Positions 22,131 to 30,802 of a stretch of DNA of 64,000 nucleotides are shown one piece after another. The stretch lies in contig NZ_CP029289.2 in NCBI RefSeq assembly GCF_003201835.2, positions 682,001 to 746,000 of the forward strand, given 5' to 3'. Made by a program: the position numbers and the translations under genes. The DNA is from Acidianus brierleyi. Lineage in GTDB: Archaea > Thermoproteota > Thermoprotei_A > Sulfolobales > Sulfolobaceae. How positions within the stretch are numbered: the stretch's first letter is position 1; every line of letters starts with the position of its first letter. The notes beneath the pieces are model-generated. The model saw only the letters and a program-made list of their open reading frames with translations. It was not told the origin of the DNA and made no database searches.

Positions 22131-23330
22131 TTATTTTATTTCTAGGTTATAATATTCCTTGAAAGTATATTTAAGGAAAGTAAATATAAGCATAACTACA
22201 CTAACTAATACGTAAGTCCATCCAACTCCAATAATTTCTATTAAAATGCCCCCCAAAGGGCCGGAAAGTGTAGATAATCCGTTGGCTATTACTCCAATAA
22301 ATCCAGTAGTCCTTCCCCAATATTCTTTATCTATATATCTTAGTAATGTGGCCGACGTTAATGTTGAATTGACTCCAGAAGAGAATAATATGAGGAAAGT
22401 AGGAATTAATGCAAGAAATATATTATTAATAAGGATGTATGATGCCAATGACGCTGATATTATTAGTCTAAATATTATTTGATAAAAGCCTAATTTTCCT
22501 TTATTTATTCTTAATGCAAATATCGATCCTACTACTATTCCTATTTCAGCTGATATAAGTAGTGCACTAAAATAAATTGGCCCTTGATGTAAGACGTCTT
22601 CAACGTAAAATAATAGTAGTAATCCCTGCATTTCGAAGAATAAATTATCCGTTGTAAGTATTGTAAACTGAGTTAACACTTTACTTCTCCTCACATAGTA
22701 AAACCCGTCAATAAGACTTTTCTTAAAACTATGCATCCTTTTTTCTTCAACATTCTCTGTAATATTCATAGGTAATAAAAGAAATCCTACTACTACTAAA
22801 ATAATTAATGATGGAGTTATTGAATATTTAAAGCTAATAGCAAGAAATATTCCTGCCAAAGCCTCCGCTAAAATCCTTAATGACCTAAGAGTAACTCTAT
22901 TAATAGATGAGACCTTCCTATAATCCTTTTCATTCACATTTTCCTTAATCCATATACTTAAAATGATGCTTGCTATATCAGAGGTAAAACCGGTTAATAT
23001 AGCAAAAGTGTAAAATAGTAAAATAATAGTGAAAATATCGTTGTTAGCAAGTAAGGCAATTTGAGATAGGAATAAGATGGTAAAAAGCGGTATTATTAAT
23101 CCCAAAAGTATTGTCTTCTTTTTCCTAGTTAAATCCATAAATGCTCCGGTAAAATAACTGAAAAAGTAAGCTAATGAAGAGAGACCTATTAGAATTCCAG
23201 TGAGTAAACTTGAACAAGTTAGCTTTGATATTATCCATTCCATCGTAAATATTGCAAGCGTTATATTGAAATTAATTAAATTAATTGACATTATATTATA
23301 CAGAGCATTTTTCCAATTAGTTTTCGACAT
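22131..23330 (-). CDS. MFS transporter of the RiPP cassette, candidate peptide exporter
   Basis: This 399-residue protein has twelve hydrophobic segments. It resembles macrolide-efflux-type MFS carriers, with the intracellular loop FMDLTRKKKTILLGL after helix 2. Its start overlaps the end of the radical SAM gene by 14 bases, so the two are coupled. In RiPP loci such a carrier usually exports the modified peptide or gives self-immunity; that role is inferred from position. It is intact, unlike the MFS gene the cassette interrupts. Confidence 0.8.
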   Translation of the reverse strand: MSKTNWKNALYNIMSINLINFNITLAIFTMEWIISKLTCSSLLTGILIGLSSLAYFFSYFTGAFMDLTRKKKTILLGLIIPLFTILFLSQIALLANNDIFTIILLFYTFAILTGFTSDIASIILSIWIKENVNEKDYRKVSSINRVTLRSLRILAEALAGIFLAISFKYSITPSLIILVVVGFLLLPMNITENVEEKRMHSFKKSLIDGFYYVRRSKVLTQFTILTTDNLFFEMQGLLLLFYVEDVLHQGPIYFSALLISAEIGIVVGSIFALRINKGKLGFYQIIFRLIISASLASYILINNIFLALIPTFLILFSSGVNSTLTSATLLRYIDKEYWGRTTGFIGVIANGLSTLSGPLGGILIEIIGVGWTYVLVSVVMLIFTFLKYTFKEYYNLEIK

Positions 23331-24600
23331 ATTCTACTATCTCTTTCATTTTTCTAAGATTTTCCTTAAAGCTTTTCCATTTAATATCATTAAGCATTAT
23401 ATCATTTAATTCAACTAAAAATCCTTCGTATAAACCTAAGTAATAATTACAAGCATAATTATCTATGATAACTTTTCCATTTTCGCCAAACTTTAAATCG
23501 CCAAGGCACGCATTGCAAATTTTCATTATATCACATGTTCTACATTGGTCTATATTAGTTTTTACATTCACGTACTTAAGAAAATTTTGAACTTTAAACA
23601 ATCTATAATTATTTAATCCATTAATAATATTACCCATATAAAATCTGTTATCGTATGAGAGCATATAACATGGGTATATATCACCATTTGGCATAATAGT
23701 TATATTACTAAATCCTGCACTGCAGTGGGAATTTAGAAGTCTCTTTTGAGTAACCTTTTTCATAAAATTATATATTTCAGTAATTTTTGCGCCATTAATA
23801 AATGAACGCATCATATACCTTCCTAGCTCAAAGGACATTTCGTATATTTTCTCTTCATATGAACGTAGTAATTCATCTAAAAAATTTTTAAGAAATTCGT
23901 TACCTTGTCCAATTTTAGTAAGTGGATGAATGGATATATTAAATATATTATAATTATTATTAAAAAATTTATATATATCAAGTATACTTATATTATATTG
24001 AATATGTACAGGAGAATATACTGTTTCTATACTGATATAATCTGTATCTAAATTATTTATTAATTTACGTAAATTTTTGTCTACTATTTTAAAAGAACCT
24101 AAATTATTTCTAAACGTTCTGACCTTATCGTTTATAGTCTCAGGTCCATCAAGACTTACGACTATTCTAAATTCATTTTTCTTTAAAAAATCTATTATTT
24201 TATCATTAAGAATAGTTAAATTAGTTATTACAAGAAACTTAGGTAAATATTTCATTTTACCATTTTCCTTTAATTCCATAAAATAATTTACAACTTGCTC
24301 TATTAACTTAAAATTGAGTAAAGGCTCTCCTCCAAAAAATTTTATTAATAGCTTAGTATCGTTATATTTACTTAAAATTTCGTCTATTACTCTCTTAGCA
24401 GTCTCAAAGGTCATATTTCCTAGTTTATCATAACCATAAAGACCAGTAGATGCAAAACAATATTTACATGCTAAATTACAATTGCCAGATACATTAAGAG
24501 TTATTTCTGTAATATATGAAGTACTTAAGAAATCTAATTTAATATCTTTTGTTAAATAATTAAAAAAATTAACAATTCCTTTAGTTCTAAATTTAGGCAT
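23317..24600 (-). CDS. radical SAM/SPASM peptide maturase
   Basis: This 427-residue protein has a radical SAM motif CNLACKYC (CX3CX2C) near residue 38, and FFGGEPLLN for SAM binding. A C-terminal SPASM domain shows SHCSAG, DIYPCYML, CRTCDIMKICNACLGD and a final Cys in DNYACNYYLG, enough for two auxiliary [4Fe-4S] clusters. Enzymes of this architecture modify ribosomal peptides (sactipeptide, ranthipeptide, Pqq- or QhpD-like). A Cys-containing 46-residue peptide lies 51 bases upstream and an MFS exporter follows. The gene is markedly AT-rich, with long runs of A/T codons. Confidence 0.88.
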   Translation of the reverse strand: MPKFRTKGIVNFFNYLTKDIKLDFLSTSYITEITLNVSGNCNLACKYCFASTGLYGYDKLGNMTFETAKRVIDEILSKYNDTKLLIKFFGGEPLLNFKLIEQVVNYFMELKENGKMKYLPKFLVITNLTILNDKIIDFLKKNEFRIVVSLDGPETINDKVRTFRNNLGSFKIVDKNLRKLINNLDTDYISIETVYSPVHIQYNISILDIYKFFNNNYNIFNISIHPLTKIGQGNEFLKNFLDELLRSYEEKIYEMSFELGRYMMRSFINGAKITEIYNFMKKVTQKRLLNSHCSAGFSNITIMPNGDIYPCYMLSYDNRFYMGNIINGLNNYRLFKVQNFLKYVNVKTNIDQCRTCDIMKICNACLGDLKFGENGKVIIDNYACNYYLGLYEGFLVELNDIMLNDIKWKSFKENLRKMKEIVEYVEN

Positions 24601-24651
24601 TTCTACACCACCACTATTTCTTGAATATTATACGAGACTACTTATCTCTAT

Positions 24652-24792
24652 TTAGAAGCCAGTTTTGTCTCCATCTCCGCATCCAACACCACAGCTGCTT
24701 ACTGGCTGTATGTTTTCTGGCACTTCTGGTAGTATTTTCTTTAGTTCATTGAATCTATTCTCTATTTTGAGTTCTAATGTCTTTTCACTCAT
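24652..24792 (-). CDS. candidate RiPP precursor peptide (46 residues)
   Basis: The reading frame is ATG at 24792 to TAA at 24652. Residues 1-30 form an acidic/basic helical leader (MSEKTLELKIENRFNELKK, then ILPEVPENIQP). Residues 31-46 are VSSCGVGCGDGDKTGF, rich in Gly with two Cys, as expected of a core peptide. A GGAAAAG stretch precedes the ATG, and a poly-A TATA-like region lies further upstream. It is the only short frame immediately before the SPASM maturase and shares its strand. No homologue is known to me. Being a precursor is inferred from position and composition. Confidence 0.75.
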   Translation of the reverse strand: MSEKTLELKIENRFNELKKILPEVPENIQPVSSCGVGCGDGDKTGF

Positions 24793-24857
24793 TTCTTTTC
24801 CTAAATCTTAGTCTGTTTACTATTATTTTTTTTTTAACTCTACACAATCATGAACAT

Positions 24858-24929
24858 TTTTTAGTTAAAAATTCCTCTATATGAACATGGATTAAATATT
24901 TTTGAAATTAACGCCTTTTTAACTAAAAA
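24858..24929. repeat. 14-bp inverted repeat upstream of the precursor gene
   Basis: TTTTTAGTTAAAAA (24858-24871) and its exact reverse complement TTTTTAACTAAAAA (24916-24929) are separated by 44 bases. They lie 66 bases upstream of the precursor start, in the region where its promoter and operators should be. They may be operator half-sites or an element end; the A/T richness makes chance formation possible. Confidence 0.4.
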
Positions 24930-25037
24930 TTATTAAACTAGATTACGACTAAATAGGAGTAGAATTACGAATAACCCTTATTTAAAATGGAAAGCGAAAA
25001 GATAATTAAAATTATATTATATAAGATAGAAAATATT

Positions 25038-25790
25038 TTATTTATTCCATATTTTTCTAACTTTTTCTACTAACTCTTCAAACCATAGTGGCAATAATGG
25101 CACTGCTAATCCTACTCCCATTCCGGAGAGAGAATTAGACAGCATTACTTTTCCACTATATTTTAAGCTAGATAATTTCATTATTTTTGAATTCTTTTTA
25201 GGTCTAGCTACTTCGTTCACTGCAGACAGGCTTAATATAGATAATGCAAGAAGTATTGCCGATATTAAGAAGAGGAATCTAAATTTCAGTTCTGGAGAGA
25301 AAGGTAAAAATGATTTTATTGATAACATTGAACTTCCTCCTATACTGGAAAATGCTGCTGCAGAAGTTAAAATTCCAAGTCTTCTTACTCTTTCAAGATC
25401 ATTCTTCCAGTTACTTGCTACTAGTGCAGTTAAACCTGGAGAAAATACTCCTCTCATTCCTCCTGCAGTACCTCCTATACCTCCTATGAGGAGAGAAATA
25501 ATGATAACTATTTTTAATGAACTAGAAAAAAGTAAAAACGCTGCTAGAAAAGGAAATAAATCCCCTATTATAAGTGTCTTTTTGTAGCCTACTCTATCTC
25601 CTAAAAGTCCTAATGCAAAGACTAAGATAGTATTAAAGAGAATTATAAAGAGGAATATAATACCTATCGATACTAAGGAAAATCCTATGAATTTAAGATA
25701 TAGGGGAGCTACTAATGTAATATAAATTATTCCTATGCTTCTAAAAATTCTTGAAAAAACTAAATATTTAAATCCCATATCAGATTTCAT
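25038..25790 (-). pseudogene. N-terminal half of the interrupted MFS transporter
   Basis: The frame gives 250 residues. Helices 1-7 of an MFS carrier are present (LLGDRVGYKKTLIIGD is the loop 2-3 signature), up to VPLLPLWFE at residue 238. The last 12 residues, ELVEKVRKIWNK, do not continue the carrier and derive from the inserted DNA. The remaining helices lie 3.2 kb away at 21431-21880. The gene follows the PadR-like regulator at 25839-26144 on the same strand, so a regulated efflux operon was probably broken. Confidence 0.8.
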
Positions 25791-25838
25791 AATTATTCAC
25801 TATAAATTAAAACTTAAAAAAATAAGAAAATTAACTTT

Positions 25839-26144
25839 TTACCACCAGTTTCCGTGATGTCCATGATGATGTGGTCCGCATCCGTAATAAGGTCCGAAAC
25901 CTTGATATGGTCCGTATCCCCACTGATATGGGAAGTTTCTTCCTAGTTCTGTGATTTCTACGTATTCTTCTCCATCTTTCTCAAATTTTCTTACTAATCC
26001 TGTTACCATTAATTGACTTAGTACGAAATCGAATGCACTTCCATATAATGGTACACTATTCCTTAATTGAGATATTTTTACTGGACCGTTTTTTAGACTT
26101 TCGAGTATTTGGTATCCGCCTATTCCCATTAGTCTTCCATACAT
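25839..26144 (-). CDS. PadR-like winged-helix regulator with His/Gly-rich tail
   Basis: I choose the ATG at 26144 (MYGRLMGIGGYQILESL), giving 101 residues. An upstream in-frame extension would read through the operator. The winged-helix core runs to LVRKFEKDGEEYVEITELG, and the tail is GYGPYQGFGPYYGCGPHHHG, then HHGNWW. The tail is a plausible soft or divalent metal ligand set. It is the first gene of an operon with the broken MFS carrier. A perfect inverted repeat 8 bases upstream of the start suggests autoregulation. Confidence 0.7.
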   Translation of the reverse strand: MYGRLMGIGGYQILESLKNGPVKISQLRNSVPLYGSAFDFVLSQLMVTGLVRKFEKDGEEYVEITELGRNFPYQWGYGPYQGFGPYYGCGPHHHGHHGNWW

Positions 26145-26151
26145 TTTATCA

Positions 26152-26173
26152 CCGATATCTATTTCGATATCGG
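26152..26173. promoter_or_regulatory. operator of the PadR-like regulator
   Basis: A perfect inverted repeat CCGATATC-N6-GATATCGG sits 8 bases upstream of the regulator ATG. A third related half-site, TCGATAT, follows at 26188-26194. The position overlaps the expected transcription start, which fits repression of the regulator-exporter operon by its own product. Confidence 0.6.
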
Positions 26174-26326
26174 AATTAATAAATCTTTCGATATTATAGT
26201 AACAGATATAATCCAAAGAAATAATAAAAGTTTAAACGATATTAAGGAATAGTTAGTAAATTAAATTAATTTTTATGCAGACTAACTATAAAAATTCTTA
26301 AATACTTCTTTAACAGAGTTAAAGAT

Positions 26327-27730
26327 ATGGAAGAGAGCAAAAACATAACACAACTAATCTCAAGAGAAGATGACGACATTAGTTTAGAATTTGATAAGGA
26401 AATTAAATCCGAACTCACTAGAAGTACAATAGAAGAAATTTCTAAATCTAAAAAAGAGCCGGATTGGATGCTAAAATTAAGAATAAAATATTTTGAAAAA
26501 GCTATGAAACTTCCAAAATCTAATTGGATACCTAACAATATAGATCTTGATCTTTCAAATTTTGACATATACAGTAAACCCAAATTAGATCATATAAGTA
26601 GTTGGGAGGAATTGCCAGCTTCACTTAAGAAATATTATGAATATTTAGGAATTCCAGAATCAGAAAGAAATATTCTTGCAGGAGCAGTATCAATACTTGA
26701 CTCAGAATCAATTTACTCCAAGGTTGGAGAAGAATTAAAGAAACGTGGAATAATAATGATGCCTATGGATGAGGCTGTAAAAAAGTATGACATACTTAAA
26801 GACTATTTCATGAATGTATTAGATTCAGAATATCAAATAGCTGCGCTACACGGTGCTATATGGAGTGGTGGAGTATTTGTCTATGTTCCTAAGGGAGTAA
26901 GATTTCAGACACCAATAGAAGGAATATTTATCATAGGGAGCGATAAAGTAATTCAAGCAGAACATACAATTATTATAGCAGATGAAGGATCTTCAATTAA
27001 TTATATTGAAGGATGTTTTGCACCTAGATTAAATGCTACAGCTATGCATAATGGAGGAGTAGAAGTTTATGTTAAAAATCATGCCAGTGTAAAATACGTT
27101 ACTATACAGAATTGGAGTAAAAACGTAATTAATTTGAGCAATAAAAGAGGAATTACCGGAGAAAATGCTAATTTAGAATGGGTCGAAGGTTCTGTAGGGT
27201 CTAAACATACATTTAGTTATCCATCAACCATACTCGACGGTGAAAATTCATCATCAACTAGTTTATTACTAACTATAGCAGGCGAAGAAGGTGATTGGAA
27301 AGAAGGAGGATCTAAAATGATTCATAAAGCACCATATACCAAGAGTAAGATAGTAAGCAAGAGTGTAAGTTTTAATGGAGGCAACGTATCGTATAGAGGA
27401 TTAGTGAAAGTAAACAAAGGAGCTCTTAATTCAAAAGCTTATGTAAAATGCGATTCTCTCATACTTGACGATAAGAGCAAAGCATATACATTTCCTCAAA
27501 ACCAAGTTTTAGAAGAAAGTGCAGAAGTTGCACACGAAGCTTTTACTACGAAAATGAGTCTAGACCAGCTTTTCTATTTAGAAAATAGAGGTTTCAAGGA
27601 AAAAGAAGGTATATCATTACTGGTATTAGGTTTTATGGACGAAATAACTAAAGAACTACCTTTCCAGTACGCTACAATGCTAAATAATCTTATGACCTTA
27701 GAATTAGATAAAATAGGTGCATTAGCTTAA
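26327..27730 (+). CDS. sufB: SufB, Fe-S cluster assembly scaffold
   Basis: This 467-residue protein follows SufB throughout, including the early EPDWMLKLRIKYFEKAMKLP, the core GVFVYVPKGVRFQTPIEG and the C-terminal AHEAFTTKMSLDQLFYLENRG. SufB assembles [4Fe-4S] clusters on the SufBCD scaffold. The usual partners SufC and SufD are not adjacent. A TATA-like TTAAATAC lies 30 bases before the ATG. The need for it here is evident: hydrogenases, Isp2 and the SPASM enzyme are all Fe-S rich. Confidence 0.88.
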   Translation: MEESKNITQLISREDDDISLEFDKEIKSELTRSTIEEISKSKKEPDWMLKLRIKYFEKAMKLPKSNWIPNNIDLDLSNFDIYSKPKLDHISSWEELPASLKKYYEYLGIPESERNILAGAVSILDSESIYSKVGEELKKRGIIMMPMDEAVKKYDILKDYFMNVLDSEYQIAALHGAIWSGGVFVYVPKGVRFQTPIEGIFIIGSDKVIQAEHTIIIADEGSSINYIEGCFAPRLNATAMHNGGVEVYVKNHASVKYVTIQNWSKNVINLSNKRGITGENANLEWVEGSVGSKHTFSYPSTILDGENSSSTSLLLTIAGEEGDWKEGGSKMIHKAPYTKSKIVSKSVSFNGGNVSYRGLVKVNKGALNSKAYVKCDSLILDDKSKAYTFPQNQVLEESAEVAHEAFTTKMSLDQLFYLENRGFKEKEGISLLVLGFMDEITKELPFQYATMLNNLMTLELDKIGALA

Positions 27731-27763
27731 TTGTTTTTTAGATTTTTTATTTTTTGTTTTTCT
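27731..27763 (+). terminator. T-rich terminator after sufB
   Basis: Directly after the sufB stop come four runs of T (TTGTTTTTTAGATTTTTTA and on), typical of intrinsic archaeal termination at oligo-T tracts. No hairpin is needed or seen. Confidence 0.5.
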
Positions 27764-27834
27764 AAACTTAGAACTATTTTAACTATAAATATTTCCCTTA
27801 AGACATATATATCACTGTATATATCTAGGTATTT

Positions 27835-28327
27835 ATGTCAACAATTGAGTTAAAACCTATAGGATATATTGAACATAATATTTCCGACGAGTTAATTGCA
27901 AAAACTTTCAAAAAATTTATGGCTAAAGTAGTCATTTATAGGGAATACAAGGATGGGTTAAAAGGGATTAGATGAATTCAGCCATATAGTTTTAATATCT
28001 TATTTACCTAGAGCTAAAAGCGAATCATTACAAATTAAACCGCTTGAACCTAAAATAAAAGCTAATAATTTGAAAATTGAAACCAATATTCCAATAGTAG
28101 GTATTTTTAGTACGTGTGCTCCTTATAGACCTAACCCTATAGGCTTATCCGTAGTTAAACTTCTTAAAATTCAAGACAATACAATAATTATTGACGATTG
28201 CGATTTATACAATAAGACACTAATTTTAGACATTAAACCTTATATTTACACTGTATCTGAAGAAGTTAGAATAGCTGAGTGGAGAAAAAGGATGTTAGAG
28301 TATATTAGAACTCTTAACTTGGAATGA
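27835..28327 (+). pseudogene. TrmO-like gene with internal frameshift
   Basis: The first frame, MSTIELKPIGYIEHN to KDGLKGIR, stops at 27973. The next frame resumes one base later with DEFSHIVLISYLPRAKS and continues through FSTCAPYRPNPIGLSVVKL to 28327. Together they would form a TrmO-like protein of about 164 residues, diverged from the copies at 3038 and 34362. The shift lies just after TTAAAAGGG. A sequencing indel, a decayed gene or recoding would all look like this. Confidence 0.75.
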
Positions 28328-29302
28328 TCTAACTTTTTTCGTTCTATTATATTGATCTTTTATATACAAGTTTCTTAGAAAAGTTGGAAGTAATGAAAGC
28401 AGATAATAGTTGATAAGATGTATGTTAAATTTAGTTTTTATTAAAATATTATTTCCTGAAAATATCTTATAAAGTAATTTATATCTTAATAATTCTTCAT
28501 TTACTGTTTCATTAATATTTTTATTTATTTTATCATTTAACATTTCCATAATAATATAAAAATCTTCTACGGCCTTCTTAAAAAGATTAGAAAATGAATC
28601 TTTGTATTCTCTTATATTTTTAGTATTTCCTGAGCTTGTTTGAAGAGTATGAATTCTATAGGAAGTTAATCTTGCAGGATCAAGCAAAATATTTCCTTCT
28701 GATAATAAGGAAGAATAAAAGATGAAAGAATCGATAACTGCCTTTATTTTTTTAAGATATTGAGCATTATTTTCAAGAATTTCCCTCTTTACGCATATTG
28801 AACTTGAATTAAAATTGACATTTAATTTAAGAAGGTTTCTAATGTCAGTTTTACGATTGTCTTCTATAGTTAATGTAAACTCCGGCAAATTAAACGATGC
28901 ATATGGAGGAATCTTAAGATAATCTTCAATGATTTTTATTTCATTACCCTTATCATCAATAGTAACAAAGTTGTTATGATAATAAATTGGATGAAATACT
29001 TTGAAAAAGGAAGTTACTCTTTCTAACTTATCTTCTCTATAGATATCATCATCGTCTAACAGACAAATAATATCTCCCTTACTTTCATGCAAGCCTTTGT
29101 AGATTTTTTCACCTAAATATTCTTGATTATCATAAATATCTATTATATTTCTATTATTTATCTCACCTAATTCAAAATTTTTAATTACAACTATTTCAAA
29201 TTTATCCTTATCTAATGTCTGATTTAGAACTGAATTTAATGCGTTGTCTAAATATTTTTGCCTATTATAGGCTGTTATTATTACTGAAACGAAATCCTTC
29301 AT
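28295..29302 (-). CDS. family 2 glycosyltransferase
   Basis: This 335-residue protein begins VSVIITAYNRQKYLDNAL and has CLLDDDDIYREDKLERV, the nucleotide-sugar/metal-binding aspartates of GT-A fold family 2 enzymes. Lys/Asn-rich stretches form the C-terminal half. It overlaps the frameshifted TrmO gene at its 3' end by 33 bases. A role in cell-surface or S-layer glycosylation is likely given Agl3 two genes away, but the acceptor is unknown. Confidence 0.8.
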   Translation of the reverse strand: MKDFVSVIITAYNRQKYLDNALNSVLNQTLDKDKFEIVVIKNFELGEINNRNIIDIYDNQEYLGEKIYKGLHESKGDIICLLDDDDIYREDKLERVTSFFKVFHPIYYHNNFVTIDDKGNEIKIIEDYLKIPPYASFNLPEFTLTIEDNRKTDIRNLLKLNVNFNSSSICVKREILENNAQYLKKIKAVIDSFIFYSSLLSEGNILLDPARLTSYRIHTLQTSSGNTKNIREYKDSFSNLFKKAVEDFYIIMEMLNDKINKNINETVNEELLRYKLLYKIFSGNNILIKTKFNIHLINYYLLSLLPTFLRNLYIKDQYNRTKKVRSFQVKSSNIL

Positions 29303-29358
29303 TATTAATATATCTATGTATAACGAACTTTAAATCTTTTAATAGAAAGATTTAAATA

Positions 29359-29376
29359 ATTGACTGACTAGTCAAT
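29359..29376. promoter_or_regulatory. TetR-type operator in the fmdE promoter
   Basis: ATTGAC-TGACTA-GTCAAT is an inverted repeat with perfect 6-bp arms; its inner TGACTAGTCA is also palindromic. It starts at the end of the TATA box TTTAAATA (29351-29358) and lies 15 bases before the fmdE-like ATG, so a bound protein would block initiation. The TetR-family gene at 30803, third in this gene group, is the likely binder. Confidence 0.6.
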
Positions 29377-29391
29377 TTATTGTGACTTAAA

Positions 29392-30009
29392 ATGGAACAG
29401 AAAAGAATCCACGAAATACCTGAATGGGCATTTGAATTTCATGGGCATAGATGTCCTGCAATGCCATTAGGTTATTTAGCAGGCAAATATGCTCTGAAAC
29501 TACTAGGAATAGAAAAGGAAAAAGATACTAATACTTACGTTTTTTCGGAAACTGGTGATGAGCATCATCAAGGATGTTTTGACGACGGAGTTCAGGCAGC
29601 AACTGGATGTACTTATGGTAAAGGAAATTACAAAAGACTTCAATACGGCAAGATGGCTATAATTGTTTATAAACCAGGTAAAGGAGCAGTTAGAATAAGA
29701 CCAAAGCCAGAAATACTTGATGGATGTAGCAAATTTGAATTTTTCAAATATAGAAAATCTGGAATACCTGCATCTCAAGTTCCTAGAGAAGTTTCGGACG
29801 AGGTTATAAATTACGTACTTTCAAAAGATTTCGAAGAATTATTCTATTATGAATTTCTCAAAGACTTTACATACAGTTCTCCAAAGAAGACAATGGCAAG
29901 AATAGTATGCGACGACTGCGGAGAGCCTACATATGAGAACTACATAAAAATCTTCAACGGTAAAAGGCTCTGTCCACGTTGCTATGAAATTGAAAGAAAT
30001 AAAAGGTGA
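29392..30009 (+). CDS. FmdE-domain protein with C-terminal zinc finger
   Basis: This 205-residue protein has the FmdE motif FEFHGHRCPAMPLGYLAG near the start, and GCFDDGVQAATGCTYGKGN, which bears the conserved Cys. A C-terminal CDDCGEPTYENY with LCPRC forms a zinc ribbon. FmdE-type proteins accompany molybdenum or tungsten formylmethanofuran dehydrogenase in methanogens. In Sulfolobales no such pathway exists, so the role is unknown, perhaps metal or pterin handling. The next gene (TauE/SafE) begins seven bases after its stop. Confidence 0.8.
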   Translation: MEQKRIHEIPEWAFEFHGHRCPAMPLGYLAGKYALKLLGIEKEKDTNTYVFSETGDEHHQGCFDDGVQAATGCTYGKGNYKRLQYGKMAIIVYKPGKGAVRIRPKPEILDGCSKFEFFKYRKSGIPASQVPREVSDEVINYVLSKDFEELFYYEFLKDFTYSSPKKTMARIVCDDCGEPTYENYIKIFNGKRLCPRCYEIERNKR

Positions 30010-30015
30010 TAATCT

Positions 30016-30771
30016 ATGAATTCAATTTTTTTATCTATCATATTCATTTTAACCTGGATACTTTCTGCGTTATTTGCAATAGCGGGTGTAGGTGCAGCTA
30101 ACACATTAATTCCTATATATTACTCCTTGGGTATACCATTTTCAATAGCAGCAGCCGCTGGGCTTTTATTAAACGTATTTTCATTGTCGTCTGCCACGGT
30201 AAACAATGGAAAAAGGGGTAGAGTATTATGGAAATTAGGAACGATCTTCCTTATACCTGCAGTTATAATGGCTCCAATAGGGGCATTCATAGGAATTCAC
30301 ACTCCAAGGAAAATATTGCTCTGGATATTCGTGGCATTCTTAGGCTACACATTGTATAATTTGATAAGAGGAAGAGCAAAAGAGGAAACAAACAAATTTT
30401 CTGGAAATATTAAAGGGTACATACTTGGTATAACAGTAGGAGCTATTGCTGGATTTCTTGGCGGTTTATTAGGCGTAGGAGGCGGAATGATAATTTTACC
30501 TGTTTTAGCTCTAATAGAAAAAGATTATAAGAAAGTTTCAGCTACTGCAGGCTATGTAGCTTTATTTAGTTCTGCAAGTGGTTTTACTAGCTATCTGTTC
30601 TTATTACGAGGAATAAGTTATGATCTATGGTTAGTAATATTAATAGGCGGAATTTTAGGAGGATTCAGTGGATCATATTTAATGAACAAGATGAAGACTC
30701 TTTACGTAAAATATACTATAGTATCCATAATAACGTTCGTGCTAATAAAAATACTTATAGGAGTAATTTAA
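30016..30771 (+). CDS. TauE/SafE-family permease, copy 2
   Basis: This 251-residue protein has about eight membrane helices and the repeated family motif in FAIAGVGAANTLIPIYYSLG and AGFLGGLLGVGGGMIILP. It is in one operon with the FmdE-like gene and the TetR regulator, under the palindromic operator at 29359-29376. A sulfur oxyanion, sulfonate or organic acid is the likely substrate; induction by a small ligand of the TetR protein is implied. Confidence 0.83.
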   Translation: MNSIFLSIIFILTWILSALFAIAGVGAANTLIPIYYSLGIPFSIAAAAGLLLNVFSLSSATVNNGKRGRVLWKLGTIFLIPAVIMAPIGAFIGIHTPRKILLWIFVAFLGYTLYNLIRGRAKEETNKFSGNIKGYILGITVGAIAGFLGGLLGVGGGMIILPVLALIEKDYKKVSATAGYVALFSSASGFTSYLFLLRGISYDLWLVILIGGILGGFSGSYLMNKMKTLYVKYTIVSIITFVLIKILIGVI

Positions 30772-30802
30772 ACATTTAAACTATGAGAGGCATAATTAAA
30801 TT

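Larger units (their letters stand above)
21875..25086 (-). mobile_element. 3.2-kb inserted cassette bounded by a 10-bp direct repeat
   Basis: TTCAAACCAT occurs at 21875-21884 and at 25077-25086 in the same orientation. Removing the intervening 3202 bases with one repeat copy rejoins an MFS gene in frame. Inside lie the precursor peptide, SPASM maturase, an MFS carrier and a HEPN-like gene start at one edge; a non-MFS tail (ELVEKVRKIWNK) is at the other. This is the outcome expected from single-crossover integration of a circle, or from insertion with a 10-bp target duplication. No integrase or transposase is inside. Confidence 0.65.

Noticed and set aside
24858..24929. Inverted repeat as a transcription terminator hairpin
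   Set aside because: The 44-base spacer and A/T-only arms make a weak hairpin, and it lies upstream, not downstream, of the minus-strand genes it would end.
25839..26216. Longer start (26216) for the PadR-like protein
   Set aside because: It would make the perfect operator repeat part of the coding region; the ATG at 26144 begins the recognisable domain.
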